Program-made: the position numbers and the translations under genes | Shown here: piece after piece, positions 33,736 through 46,645 of the stretch | How the letters are laid out: each line of letters opens with the position of its first letter | Numbering within the stretch: position 1 is the first letter of the stretch | The notes under the pieces: model-generated | Database searches by the model: none | What the model saw: only the letters and a program-made list of their open reading frames with translations | Told to the model about the DNA's origin: nothing | NCBI GenBank assembly: GCA_949592205.1 | Contig: CATIUR010000006.1 | Location: 68,072,001 to 68,136,000 of the forward strand | Length of the DNA stretch: 64,000 nucleotides | Direction of reading: 5' to 3' | Source: Helichrysum umbraculigerum | Lineage: Eukaryota; Streptophyta; Magnoliopsida; Asterales; Asteraceae

Positions 33736-34818
33736 GTAAGAAATCGTTGATTTAAACTTTGTAATTTTGTTTTTAAATAGCATATATTAACATGTAATAA
33801 GGTTAGGATGTATGATTGTTGGTTAAATTGAGTTTGAATTCGGGTTTGGGTATGATTTTGAAACGGCAGACTCGTTACAGACCTTTGAATCCGACGGATT
33901 CATGGTGAATCCGGCGGATTCCCACCCAGAACCAAGAACAACCCGGCGGGTGCAGTTTGTACCCGGCGCGTCCTTTAAATTATTATGAATCCGGTCGGAT
34001 TCATGGGAATCCGGCGGATTCCCGCCCAGAAAACATGAATCCGGCGGATTCAATAGAATCCGGCGTATTCCCCACAAATGCCACCAATCCGGCGGATTCA
34101 AGGGAATCCGGCGGATTCCCCCCTTATATTTCATGATCCAACGAATCAATAAACTAGCCCGGCGAATTCTAGCTAAAACAGAACAAATAATTTTTCGAAA
34201 ACGTCGACGATTTAACAAACTTAAAACAGGGTAGCTTCTCGATGAAAAATTTATTATAACGGATTGAGCTCAAATTCACACGGTTATTCGAAAACAGCCA
34301 AATGATCAAAGCTAAGTACCTTAGCCTAGTCGGTTTTAGGCCATTCGGGGTCATCTAGGGGTCGAAAATGGCATATTACTGTTTTCAGACTCGTACCAAA
34401 TTTTGTAGTTTATGAAATAAAGTGTAACGGATATAATGAACTTGATTAACAACTAAACCTATACGATACGACTTATATATGAAACACATACACTTTCATA
34501 AGCCCAACAAATCATGTATAATAATAATAGTTTGAAATTATTATTACAAACCATCACCAACGACCCGTATACATTTTCAAAACTCAAACCTAATCGACAA
34601 CCAAAGTATTTGGGCATAACTAGTTGAGGGAACAACTAGCATAGATGGTCCGTAGAGTCATCTAATCAATCAAAACCTTGCGCGTTTAATACGCCTGGCA
34701 GGTTCAATATCTAATCATTATCAAAACCTTGCGCGTCTAAGACGCCCTGCAGGTTCAGTCGTTGTAACGACATCAAATCATTTTGAATCATTATAATTGT
34801 TGGCTAACAATTCATCAG
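33736..34818 (+). other. Candidate LTR-internal intron of S2
   Basis: The upstream leader is typical of a plant 5' UTR (CT-rich, then CAACAACAACAATAA near 33625). Donor ATT-GTAAGA, acceptor TTCATCAG ending at 34818. The palindrome array is inside. Confidence 0.45.
33885..34165. repeat. Palindrome array, GAATCCGGCGGATTC units, S2
   Basis: About eight units with 7-bp arms GAATCCG / CGGATTC around one base, plus variants such as ACCCGGCGGGT that equal the element C unit. Confidence 0.88.
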
Positions 34819-36516
34819 ACTCAGGTGAGATCTCATAGCCCCTCTTTTACTGTTTTTACTTGTTTTAAACTGTTTTGGGGTGGGATACATGCTCAAACTA
34901 TTTTATAGAAACCGTTTTTTTGAAAACATTTCTACATATTGGCATGAGTTGTTTTCAAAATCCTTTTAAAGTCCTCTGAAGCATAGTTCTGTTAATATGG
35001 CTATAGCGTGAATGTTGGTGTATGGTACTATATAGCTATATGGTACCATATGGGATTGACAATCCCCGTCCGAGTTAGCAAGCACTAACCTGTCAAACGG
35101 ACGCATTATCATTTGTTCAAACGTATGTTGATTAGGCATACGCATAGAGGCACCCTCGATCAGGCACTTGATAGTGATCCTGACCCCTCAGTTAAGCTCA
35201 GACTATGTGCTCATGTTAGTTGTATCAATCTTTACTTATTTGTTTAATTACAAATATTCATGTGATACCCATCAATCAATTATTTACATGCTTTGTAAAT
35301 CGAATCATTAAATCTTGCGGTTCACAAATCATATATTATCATATCAAACCTGTGAGCTCACCAGCTTTATAGCTGACCTTTTAGCATGTTATCTCAGGTA
35401 CTCAGCAGTAGGTTGGACTGCCCATCAGGATACGGTAGCTCGAGTCGCATGAAATCATATAAACATCAAGAGATTTCCCTGCATTTCTATATTTTGCTAA
35501 AATTAGATATGTATTAGAATCTCTCAAATATCTAAGCGAACTCATCTTTTGTAAACCGTATGTATACTCTTACGTTAATCAATGTATTTGCAAAACGACG
35601 CATGTAGTGGTCGTTCATTATGTATCTTATGTGCTTTGCGTATTGATTAGTAACACCCAAAGTATGCTTCCGCGAACAGTAAAATCTGGGGGTGTTACAT
35701 TAATTGAGTTCGAGTTGAACTCGAACATACTTATTTTTTAAACGAGTCGAGTCGAGCATCAGGATATTCGAATCGACTCGGTTCGTCAACAGCCCTAGTT
35801 GTGTTCATCAATACATTTGTCAACAACCCATGTTCCTTGTTGTGACAAAGTCACTTGTATCATCGCCATACACCCTATCCTTTTAATAGAACGAGTTTTC
35901 GATTCATTTTTTATCCGCTTAGCATTTTTCATTTTTGTAACCTTGCTTGTTACACACAAATACTTCCCGATATACTTCATTTGTGGCAGAGTGCCTATTA
36001 TTGTAATGCTTTCGAATACCAAAACCTCTAGAAATTAAAGAGCATATTCATTATAGAAAGTATAAGCATCATTGACACAATTAATTTTTTTTTCCAATTA
36101 GAGTGCATGCGAATGATTGACTGAACACATTGGTCGGCTCGGTTTCATTTTCACCTAATTAGAATAAAAACTTCTCAAATAAAATAACAACAAAAAATTG
36201 AAACTACTGACAGTTTAATCGATCAGATGGTACTTCATATATGGTAAAAAAAAATATATTCTTCTCGAGTAAAAGTTCATATAGTCAACCCTGGATATAT
36301 GAAGCCCAATATCTTCTTCATTGCTTCTAAGATATCCATTTTCGTCAATTTCATCAATCTATATATGCTTGTTTTCATCGCTAATTTCACCTGGTATAAT
36401 GAAATTATAAAATTGTACAGATTCAACTAAACATAATAAAAGGCTGTTAGCACTTATTTTTTGACCTAACCTGGTAGTACTTCTTCTTCATTAAATGGGT
36501 CAATGCAATTGTTCAT

Positions 36517-37288
36517 GGTGAAAGGAATATTAATTTTGAAAGGAGAAAGGATTTTTAATGCTGTATTTTTTGTGTCTGTATGGAAGAAGAATAGTCGTGG
36601 GTTTTAGGAGGGAATTGTGTTTTCATGAATTGGATTGAGAAATATAAAGGGTGAAATTACAAAAGGAACCTTGCAGTACCTAAATTGGGTACTGCTCACT
36701 GTACGGATCGTTTCCCCTTGAAACAAATCCTATGTATATATTTAAGATTTAAGATGTACCGTTACAGTTGGAAAGCTGTATGTAAAGGATTGTTTAGAAA
36801 ATATGAGTTTGGTTAACAGCAAATTTTAATATACATACTGGCAACTTTTATAATAGATGCATAAATTATTGTACATCAATTAATCAATTAATAATTACGG
36901 AACGCATCAAAAGGCTATTGATTTAACACTGTTCAATGATGAAATTGTGAGTTTAAGTGGACATATCTATATATTCGTGGAATATACTGTGTACTTGTAA
37001 CCGATTTGTGAGTTCACTTTCTTTCTAAGCTTTTACGTAGTAAAATTTAAGAAATCATTAGCATGCCCTGTACGTACACATATTTTTGGTTATATATGAA
37101 CTAGATACAAGACTCGCCACAACGCGGGTTTTGATAATTGATTATGTATATATTCTTTTTTTTTTAGATTGTAAATTGTATTATAACATTTTTTGTACTA
37201 TAAGAAATCCGTTTGATCCCTCTTAGCGCTTGAGATTTTAGAAACACTTTGATAGAACTAATACTTAGTTTGCTTTACAGATTTTACG
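36517..37288. other. Intergenic DNA with a Helitron-like end
   Basis: No gene. At 37102-37130 the minus strand reads AACCCGCGTTGTGGCGAG followed by CTAG-TT about 10 bases on, like a degenerate Helitron 3' end. Confidence 0.3.
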
Positions 37289-37446
37289 GGTTGTTTGGGA
37301 TTGCTTATTTTAGCTGCTTATTTACTTATTGCTTATTTTATATATCACATAAGCGGAAATAAACACACAATAGGCACTTAAAAATATGTATGGAAACCCT
37401 TATTTTTAAGCAAATAAGTGCTTACAAATAAACAATCCCAAACACC
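37289..37446. mobile_element. Short hAT-like MITE, about 158 bp
   Basis: The ends are inverted: GGTTGTTTGGGATTGCTTATT at the left and GGTGTTTGGGATTGTTTATT in reverse complement at the right. No convincing TSD could be read, so the superfamily is tentative. Confidence 0.5.
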
Positions 37447-40273
37447 TCATTATCTACCCCTAATTCATGAAACAAAGATGTATAAATAATCTCTCATATT
37501 TATAGTACGTACTACTCGTAAATAATTATCTAAAAGTATATTGATAGATCATTGTTGTGAAAAGCAAAACTTTATTAATTCTACTACTTTAAGAATCACC
37601 ACAATTTACAGTCACAACAGACTGCCCACATTCCTATCTATTACAACTTGAACCTTACCATCTGTACACACACTCAAGCATAAACTGACATTAACTTCCT
37701 TTTACCAATAACTAATTATAAAACACCCTTTTCCTCTCTTGCACACACAAACAATCCAATATACTTCTAAAATTACATATCCTCCATCACATACAATACA
37801 ACATCATGCCCCATTCCTTTTGTCATCTGTTACTTATATCGATAGATCACTTCAAATATCAGCTTTATAAACGATCATGACAAAAGTTGCATAACAAAAT
37901 CTGACGCTCGCAAATTTCACCATTGACCCATAGATGTTACAATTCTCCCATGAAGACCCATGCATGCTAAATGCCCTGCAAATTCCAACCAATACATGCC
38001 AGTTATGTACTTCACAAACTGATGTTTACGAAACGCTAAATGCTCTGCAAGTAAATATATGAATAAGTTAGAAAATGGAATAAGTTACCAAATGATACAA
38101 ATATAAAGTGCACATCAAGTTCAAACACCACATAAATCTAAAATGTGTCTGCCGACCGCCGTCTAATGTTGAAGCTCAATAGAGCATCCATATAAGCTTT
38201 AAGTAAGTTGTATCATCCCTATAAGAACACATATAAATCAAATGGGGAGTGATTCTGCTATGAATTACAATCAACCCCAAACTCCTAACATGGAGTGCTT
38301 CTTGTCCATACCCATCAATGATGTAATCATATCTTGACCATTAATCGTGATCAATGGCTTTGTGCTCGGGGCCTTGTTTTAAGAAAAATATCACCTTTAA
38401 AACAAATTGACAATTAAAATAACCATATGTAGTAATTAAAATAACCATATGTAGTTTACTAAACCATCAATCTGATACACGCTATAAAATGTTCACTAAA
38501 CTATATTAGTGTTATCGTTGGAAACATGGCATGATATATAAAACGGAATTTATTTAAATCAATTTCAACAAATGAAAATCCAAGATAATTTAGCCATACT
38601 TTATTAATAGCATATGTAATTAGTATTAGATGTGGCATAGTTCACAACTATGGTTGTTGCCCACTTCAAAAAAAATAAAGAGAAGTCAATAAAAGGAAAA
38701 AAAAATGAATGGTAGTTTATAAGCGTAGCACCCAAACAAAATGATGGCCATGTACCATCGATGTAGTCCATTTATACTCTCTGAAACAAAGTATTAGTCA
38801 AAATGAAAGTTAGTCACGTGTCACTTATATATTGTAAAAAAGAGAATGCTTGCAAGTATAAATAAATTAAGAAGCCTAGAGTAGATTGAAAGTGTTATCA
38901 ATTCCTAACCACACATTTAATGTCAACTCGAGTGACATGTTCCAACTTTGTATCAAATAATGACATGTTTCAGCACAAAACTATTATGAATATGTTACCC
39001 AAAGTCGGCCAACCTGCCATCTTGTTACTTCTCGAAAAGGAATATAGAAACAATACTTAACTAAATTTGTCACTCTCCAAGATACATTTAAACTCGAAAG
39101 TAACAGCGGGATGCAACATGTTTTGCATATTTCTTAATGAAAATGGATAAACAGGGGAGTAGTTTAGAACACATAAAGGACTTACAACAAAATCAGCTAA
39201 ATATCCTAATTATGGCTAGCAGCCACTTTTGAGGTGACTAATTTACATATTTACCTCTCGGAAAGGTGCCCCATTGTCTCTTGTAACAACGCACATGACT
39301 CTCAATTTCTTCACCAAATTCTGTCTTCAAAAAATCACAAGTGTTTCCAACAACGGCACATTTTTTTATCATTGTTGAGGGTGAAATGGTAGTTTGGGAG
39401 GCAAAAGCACGCAACCAAAGTAGATAATGCAAAAAATGTAGATATATATTTTATGGAAAAGTAAGATATCTTTATTTTGTAATTAGAAAGTAAAAAACCA
39501 TACAATTGTGATATTCTTTTGGCTGCATAGTCCATCAAGCCATCGAGTGGTGCATCTAAGCATTCTTTTGACAATTATGTAGTCATGTTACGGTACTGCA
39601 TTTCAGATAAAGAAAATGTATTAGACGATTAGAGTATGCATTGAGTGAAGATATACAAACAGATAACAAATTATGAATCATCGTTTACCTGTTCCCACAA
39701 AAGAACTGCCTCACAAAACTCATATTTGTACTATCTATGGCTCATACGTCTTAAACTGCAGGCTCAAACTGCAAGTGAAAACCAGATTCAATGGTCAATT
39801 TATTGATATATGAGATAGATACAAATATATTAAATTCTCCATAAATAGTAAAGATACAAAGGTGCTATTAAACTTTAAAATCACCTTGCAATGGTCAACA
39901 ATATGCGAGGTAAGGCCAAATCCTCTGTTAGTCTGCATTAATCTCAAGTGGACAAACGGTAACACTTACAATTAGCATCATTATACGTCAAAAAAGACAA
40001 TGGTAGTGCACTCACATCACAACCCCGCAAAAACTAATAATAAGTAAACAACGGTAATCATAAACCATTTATATATACTTATTCTCCATATCAAAATCAC
40101 AGACGCATCTATACCATACCTTTCAATATCAATGAGCAAATTGAAAAATCAAACACAATAAGCCCTGGGATAACTAAAATAACCCTAAAGTACAAAAAAA
40201 ACCCTAGCTTTCAATATCAATAAGCAATTTGAAAGATGATAAGAACGTAGTAGTAGGTTTTTTAAAAACTTAC
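37447..40273 (-). other. Probable introns and 3' part of the gene starting at 40432, exons unresolved
   Basis: If the first exon at 40274-40432 is genuine, its transcript runs through here. Possible pieces on the minus strand include a segment ending YEFCEAVLLWEQ with a GTAAAC donor near 39690 and an open segment near 39400-39255 (HVRCYKRQWGTFPRG, then GTAAAT). None joins convincingly in frame. I see no transposon boundaries here. Confidence 0.25.
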
Positions 40274-40432
40274 ATGCTCATCGGCAATGACCACGTCGAT
40301 GGAAGCAACCGCCGTTGTGTTATTCCTAAAATACTGCTTCCATATGTTGACCACTTGCACTTTGATAGTTGAATTTTCAGATTCACCACCATTGATGTCT
40401 CTAACACAGGTGAATAGATCGTTTGAAGCCAT
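40274..40432 (-). CDS. First exon of an RPA1/DUF223-like OB-fold protein (fragment)
   Basis: A 53-codon exon starts MASNDLFTCVRDINGG and continues with IKVQVVNIWKQYF and IDVVIADEH. This is the pattern of the first strands of the OB fold in plant replication protein A large-subunit-like (DUF223) proteins, which bind single-stranded DNA. It ends exactly at a consensus donor, GTAAGT (40273-40268). A TATA box lies about 145 bp upstream of the ATG. No later exon is convincing, so this may be a truncated gene or a fragment captured by a Helitron; plant Helitrons often carry RPA-like genes. The OB-fold assignment is from motif memory. Confidence 0.5.
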
Positions 40433-40576
40433 GAAAGAGAAGCTTGCGACTTTAATTGTAGCTATTGCGTTTTTGGGTTTTTGTTTCGTGAAAACGTGAA
40501 TGCATGGAAAAACAAATAAGTTAAGAGGTGGTTGAATTGTAAGGAAAGTTGGATTGTGTAGATATTTTCCCGATAT

Positions 40577-40584
40577 TATTTTAT
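40577..40584 (-). promoter_or_regulatory. TATA box upstream of the RPA-like exon
   Basis: Minus strand TATAAAAT, about 145 bp upstream of the ATG at 40432, in an otherwise AT-rich leader. Confidence 0.45.
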
Positions 40585-42246
40585 ACTCCGTAATTGTATT
40601 GTGATGTGAAGATACTTTCATTATTAAATAAATATATTAAATATGTTAAATGGGTCCGATTATGTTGACATATATTGATTTAATAGATTTATTAATAGAA
40701 GATAGATTCTTAATGTATTTTTTTAAATTGCGTTTTGATTTAATATAAAAAAATTAAATTTAAATAATTATTATTAATTTAAATATATAAAAGGGTGTTA
40801 AGTGTAACAATCATTAAATTATTCTTAATCGTCGGATCAAGATGGAAAAAAACAATTAAGGGTTGGGATTGCCCCAAGCTATTTTGCTTTAAGTATATTT
40901 TATTTTATATTTATTTTATAGATAGATTGGTTTGATACTTTGATCCTTTTGTACATGGGGTACATTATCAATGGGCCTAACCCCACGAAATGTAATCCAA
41001 ATTACCATCAAACTAGTCCGTGACTAATTAGTTTGGGCCAACATAATATAATCCAACACACAAATTATTAAAAACCCTTCGAACCCCAACTTTAGACAAT
41101 GATCATTGATGAATGTTCAAACAACAATAATTGCTTATATTCTTTAGTTCTCATATCTTACAATTAACCATTTATTTGTAGGTGAAAATCTTTAAATTCA
41201 TATAAATATTCAATTCAATAGTAATCACGAAAATCATTATACTAAAGTTTATACGACTATACGACTATCTAAAAAGCGAAAAAAAAGAAGAATGTATATG
41301 TACATTTTTTATTTTTGTTCACAAACATTAAAATTTAAGAAAAGGCAAGATGAGTTTAGTGAAGGAAAGAATGATCCAAAGTTGTAGGATAGAGAGAAAG
41401 AAAGTTAAACCACTCTTGGTGCCACCCCACTTTGTGAAGTGCACACTTTGTGAAAATTATCACTAACCAAGTGGCATTTCCATTTTTATTCATAATTTTA
41501 AATAATAATTAATTATTTAAGGAAAAACATTTTACAAAGTTGAATGATCCGTGATTGAAGCGTAATATTTAATGTTTGTGATGATAATTCTTCCTAACAA
41601 AATATCTAAATAAATGTACAGGTTTTGCTAACAAATGCTATCGTATCACACGATAAGATGTATTTAGTGAAATCAAAATGTTACTGAATATCACCAACTG
41701 TGTTTAATACTCATTAATTCAATATACTATTTATATTTAGGATTTTGCTAAAAAAGCCCTAAGACTCTCTTTAAGAAATTCAAATTTATTAATTAATAAT
41801 TATACTCAAATTTTCCATTTACAATCTAAAATATCAATAAATACATGTTTTTAAAAAGGAAACTTTTAGTTTATTCAATGCAAAATTAAAGTTTATTAAG
41901 TATAATTGTGAATTAAAATGACATGTTTAACTTCAAGCAATGTACATTTGATGTTGTTATTGAAAGCCCTTAAGACTTTGTTTAGCAAAACCCTTATATA
42001 TATAAATCTGTCTTACTTACAAATTTTGATATTTAAAAAAAGAATTCCGATTCCATTAAATATACTTGTGGCACAAGTTAGGAAAACACAATCTACAATT
42101 TATCTAATATCATGCAAGTGGTAAATGCATTAATTTTGGGGCTAGCTAGGTGGTGCATTCATGCATAAATTTCGGTACCGTGTTATAAGACTCTAAGAGT
42201 TTAATGTCTCGAATGTAAATTAGGGACGCCGGAGTCGCATTGAAAA

Positions 42247-42366
42247 AGAGGTAAGAGTACTTATGTGTCTATTTGTTATACGAAGTGTAAATCTTTTATG
42301 AAAAACAGAGGTAACGTTAGTTATGTGTCTATTTGCTATACGAAGTGTAAATGTTTTATGATAACC
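42247..42366. repeat. 60-bp tandem duplication
   Basis: GAGGTAA followed by TTATGTGTCTATTTG and ATACGAAGTGTAAAT repeat with a 60-bp period, with several differences between the copies. Confidence 0.75.
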
Positions 42367-43477
42367 TGTATTCTTTGTTACATTATTAAATCGTTGGTCT
42401 ATGTGTTAAAAAAATTGGGATAACGATACTACGGTCACGCCAAACATTAAAAATCGGCTATTGTTAGTAAATTTTAAATGATTGAATCATCATCATCATT
42501 TTTATTTAATATATGAAAAAGAAAGACACGGGTATACGACAGAAAAAGAGCAAAGCCAAATGCAAAATTAAATTTGGAGAGAGACGAAAATGACGGGATT
42601 ATTAAATTAATCAAAGGTTTGAACTTAGAAGGATATATAACTAATTATTAAAAAAATACCCACTATAAGTTAATCTTATCTTATCAATGAACGATGATAT
42701 GATTTTCATATAATTAATCTTGTACTTGATTTAATCTATACGATCTTATTAAACTTTACATTAAAAGTGATCAGAAAAAGCAACTATATATAGGTAGTTG
42801 GCTATCGTTTTTTATTATTTTTATGTCCCTCTAGGCTCTAGATAAATTTAGCTTCATGGATTTGATTCTCATTCTTTAAATCGAATACAGGAGATTTTTA
42901 CCGCAAATTTGGGTTTCTTCGTTTGCAACTCATTTCATATTCCATTGGTTTTTAATATTTTGAACTTATCCATATCTATAATCTATAAATATTGGGATTT
43001 GAGATAATATATGTGTAGATCGACCTCACAAAACATTACAGTTTTGACCCGTTTGAGTTTACTGCTATTTATAAAATTGACTCTTCCTTGGTAAAATTGT
43101 TACATGTCGTGATGTTAACATCTTAATTAAATTACTTTCTTGAATGCTATAAACTTCCATGAAAAAACTTTTAAAAATGTTTATATAAAAAAGATAACAA
43201 TAGTGAATTCGAATAACTAACATGTTAATAGGTTTAAAGTTAATAAAGAGTTGTGAATTTATAAAGGACGATCATTATATTGTTATCAAAGGTTCCGCTC
43301 TCTTTTACAAAAATAAATATGATCATTTCATGTGATGTTTGTTTTAACCATTTATGTCGATCACTTGTGGATGCACCTAAGGTTATAAAAATCGCTATGT
43401 ACATGGAAACTAATCAATCGATACCTTGTAGGGACTAATCGGATTAAACTGTTATTACATTTAAACTAGTTTATTGA

Positions 43478-43499
43478 CCCGCGACAGCGCGGACTAGTA
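43478..43499 (+). mobile_element. Helitron-like 3' terminus
   Basis: ACCCGCGACAGCGCGGACTAG followed by T: a short GC hairpin just before CTAG, the form of plant Helitron 3' ends. No 5' TC end was located, so this is a candidate only. Confidence 0.3.
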
Positions 43500-44288
43500 C
43501 ATTTGAGTTTTAAGCGTTAACAACTAAATCTAAAGAAACATAATGTACGAAATGTTATATGAGAAAAAAGAAATAGACTAATCAATGTAAAGGCACTTAT
43601 TGTGGAACGTTAGATTTTCTCGTTGTTTGCTATTAAGCATATTAATGTTGATGAAAACTTTACACCCTATAAAATTAAATAAAGAAATAATAGACATGGT
43701 CTTTGACTTGAAAATTTGAATAGTCGGTTATAAGATAAGAAATCAGTTTTATATCAAAACTGAAGTTGTTTTTAGTTATGATTTAAACTCGAAATGTAGA
43801 AAAATAAAACCCATGAATCACAAAAAAGAAAATAAGACAATGTTAATATGGTTTAATATGACATATGTTTGTGTATTGTTTAGCTCAATATATATTAAGT
43901 ATTAATTAAGGGATTATTAGTTACAAACCATACAATATTTTAGTTACGACTCTAACGTATTCATCATATATTAAAGTTGTATGGCAATATGGTCGACCCG
44001 TTTTTAGTGTTATGTTTTTGATAAAATTAATCATGTTATTAATTAATATAGATAAAATATCTCAAATATTAAGGGTTCATTTACAAATTACTAGTTAAAA
44101 CATCATGGTACGTAAACTATAAGGACTAAAAAGAATTAGGGAAGTACTGGAAGTGCTACTTCTCAATAGTTGTGGTACACCTTTTAAAAAATGAAAATTG
44201 ATGTAGGAAATAATCTTAGCCATTGGATCTTTATGGATGGAACCCAATATACGGTCTAGATTGCTTCATGATATTTTGCTTTAAGTAT

Positions 44289-44313
44289 ATAGATAGATAG
44301 ATAGATAGATAGT
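44289..44313. repeat. ATAG microsatellite
   Basis: Six tandem ATAG/GATA units. Confidence 0.85.
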
Positions 44314-46645
44314 AATTTTCAAAATTATATGTGTAATTATAACATATATAGAACCATAAACATAAACTTAAATATAATTGTCTAGAAATATAGATATAGA
44401 CGTAAGTTTCAAGAAACGTAAACATAATCGTTTAGTTGTTCAAATACTTCAAGTTTGACTAAATTTTAAAATGTTGACCAAGTTTGACTTTGTTCATATT
44501 TGACCGATTAATCCTCACTTTGATCGAATAATCCCGACATTGATCCATTTACCGACCTTGACCACCGTTCACCGACTTTCAAGTCGGATCAAGGCTAGTC
44601 GGGTCAAAGTAGCCCTAAATTCGACTAATAGGGAATTAATCGGGACTTTTACGACGCTAAACTTATATCACGTTACTCACCCAAATGATAAAAGCAACTA
44701 CGTCCTATATAAATGAATTTATAAACACGTACGTTATACTTTTGATTTATGTTTCAAAAGATAGTTGAGGTTAACATATGGAACAACAAAGACTTTCTAG
44801 TATAGACAAGCCTTAGTAAAGCTTACAAAATAATTCATGAGTAATATAAAACATATATTCTGACAATTATTAGAGGTTTGATTACATACAATGCAAGATG
44901 ATGGAAGCAAACAAAAGAGAAGAAACTTGTGTGGAATCCTAGTGTATAGTCTTTACTTGTTGGATTGCATTCCACAACACGATTAACTTTTTTCACTTTG
45001 ATCCAAAAAGGTGAATCCAATTCTAGTTTAAAATGTGTACTTCAATTCTTTAGACTAATATTCAACTTTGTCGTTAACAGTCACATTCTTTCATTTCTTT
45101 TCCTTCTTTTGTAGTAACATTTTTAGTACGTTTTCTTGATTTTATTTTAAAAAAGCAAGCGAATATATACATATTTTTGATGACGAACGTGCCATTTTAA
45201 TCATCTGAGAAATAATTATATCATTTTACATAATATAGTTTCACACGTTAAGATGTATTTAATGAAGTTAAAATTTACTTAAACGTTAACGTTTGCATTT
45301 GATATTATATTGATTCAATTTTAATTTTTACCTCTTAAGAAAATTAGTGATTCATTAAATGAACCTTAATTTGTGTCACGTTAGCAAAACCCAAAACATA
45401 TATACACCAATAAAAAGAGAAAATTACATAGATGATCTGATTTGACCGTCACTATCTTAATATGTGCAAAATATACAGAACTTTTCATTTTGATCAAGGA
45501 TTTTGCTCTTGGAGCAGTATTTTTTTTTTCCTTTTGTGAGTTCGCTACAATTATATGCCTAATAATTTGCTCAAATTATTAAAAAATACACATGAATTCG
45601 TCCAAATTCTCAACAATTCGCTCCGATAATTATAAAATACATATGCGCTCAAATGTCTAACAATTCGCTCCGCTTATCTAATATCTAATACTAATAATAA
45701 ATCATTTTGCCATTGTTGAGTCTTAATTATTAAAGAGAAACTAAAATTACTCACATACCCCTTTTATACTCATTAATGAAAATTAATTGAAATAGGAAAC
45801 TTTTAATTTATAAATTATTTCTTTACACATATGTTATTCCTATATACAGTGTCTTCAATTTCTTTCAAAATTTAAATATTTAGGCTTCAATAAAAAAACA
45901 GTTGACATGTACTAAACTGTCACCGCTGTATTGCGAGGGCAATAGACTAGTTAAAAAATACACATAAATTAACTCAAATGTCCAACAAATTAACTTAAAT
46001 GTCCAACAATTCGCTCTAGAATGAATTCATGCGTATTCATTAAAAAATTGGACCGAATTGTTAGACATCTAATCGGAGCAAACTATCAAAAAAAAAAGTT
46101 TTTATACTACATTTTGCTCTAAGGGCGAGATCCTTTATTAAAATGAATAGTTTTATAAATTTTGTCCAATTTTGATGGTAAAGATAAAATCAGAACATCT
46201 AGGTAATTATTCTTCTAGTAAAAATCATAACGCGAAGTAAAATTATATTGAGATGAAATAAACTTTCATCCTTAATTTTACCGGAAAAGGCAATAACACC
46301 GTCCTCCCAAATAATAATAGCCAATCAATTGTTCAAGTCTCTCGCCACGCGCCTTCAGGAGCGTGTTCGCCACCTCCTGTTCCCAAACAAACGGGAATCC
46401 GTGGAGATATTAGATATCTCCGGCGAAGGTCAACGGCTTTAGACAAATAATGATGAAAGGGGGGCGTAGGATAAGGGTACACGTGGAGAAGTGCGCAGGT
46501 TAAATAGAAATTGAAGTGACCTGGTGCGCATATAGATGGAAGAGTGTGATAAGGCCAAGAGTGTATTGTTTGCTAGTGGAAATATGACCCACAGCATTGG
46601 TCTTTGACTGTAGGCCACAATCAACAATCATACTACAAAATATTA

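Larger units (their letters stand above)
32906..35699 (+). repeat. Solo LTR S2 (relative of element A and S1 LTRs)
   Basis: From TGTGACACCCGTC to GGGGGTGTTACA, 2794 bp, with perfect TSD TTAAT at 32901-32905 and 35700-35704 and no internal region. The right end in reverse complement matches the start of the element A LTR (GCGGAAGCATAC, GGGTGTTACTAATCAATA), so its sense is plus. It contains the GAATCCGGCGGATTC array, donor GTAAGA (33736-33741), CATCAG-ACTCAG-GTGAGA (34813-34830) and acceptor ATCTCAG-GTAC (ends 35397). Confidence 0.93.
32044..35797. mobile_element. hAT-like MITE rich in CGAGCTCGA motifs, with solo LTR S2 inside
   Basis: Left terminus TAGGGGTGTTAACGAACCGAG; the reverse complement of the right terminus is TAGGGCTGTTGACGAACCGAG. 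Perfect 8-bp TSD GTTGTGTT at 32036-32043 and 35798-35805. Without S2 it is about 955 bp. Subterminal DNA is packed with GAGCTCGA/TCGAGC motifs. Confidence 0.88.
31840..36516 (-). pseudogene. FAR1/FHY3-like relic, broken by a hAT MITE and frameshifts
   Basis: Minus-strand pieces resemble the N-terminal part of FAR1-related proteins, a MULE-transposase-derived family of transcription factors. A possible first exon at 36516 (MNNCIDPFNEEEVLPG) ends in a CAG-GTTAGG donor. After an intron, a decayed segment near 36395-36280 contains stops. A FAR1 DNA-binding (WRKY-GCM1) stretch at about 36020-35806 includes IKRIGCMAMIQV and WVVDKCIDEHN. The MITE cuts exactly at that His-Asn. The frame resumes beyond the MITE near 32035-31905 with LFHRSKECRDLVTLLSKEGVR-like sequence, then shifts frame again into ITKIVNAYRGDQ (about 31900-31840). 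At least two frameshifts and several stops make it non-functional. Whether it was a host gene or a transposon gene cannot be told. Confidence 0.6.
40585..46645. other. Long AT-rich intergenic stretch, no gene recognised
   Basis: About 6 kb without a supportable gene. It contains a 60-bp tandem duplication (42247-42366), an ATAG microsatellite (44289-44313), two copies of ATTTTGCTTTAAGTATAT (40881 and 44273) each followed by a T/A-rich or ATAG tail, and two CTAGT-ending hairpin motifs resembling Helitron 3' ends (near 43499 and 45953). A small GC-rich patch with CCACGCGCC lies around 46340-46440. Confidence 0.4.

Noticed and set aside
37560..38000. Possible 3' UTR of a minus-strand gene
   Set aside because: Only general composition suggests it; no terminal coding exon or clear polyadenylation signal supports it.
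46340..46640. GC-richer patch with CACG motifs as a possible promoter or first exon
   Set aside because: No adjoining coding exon on either strand could be identified.
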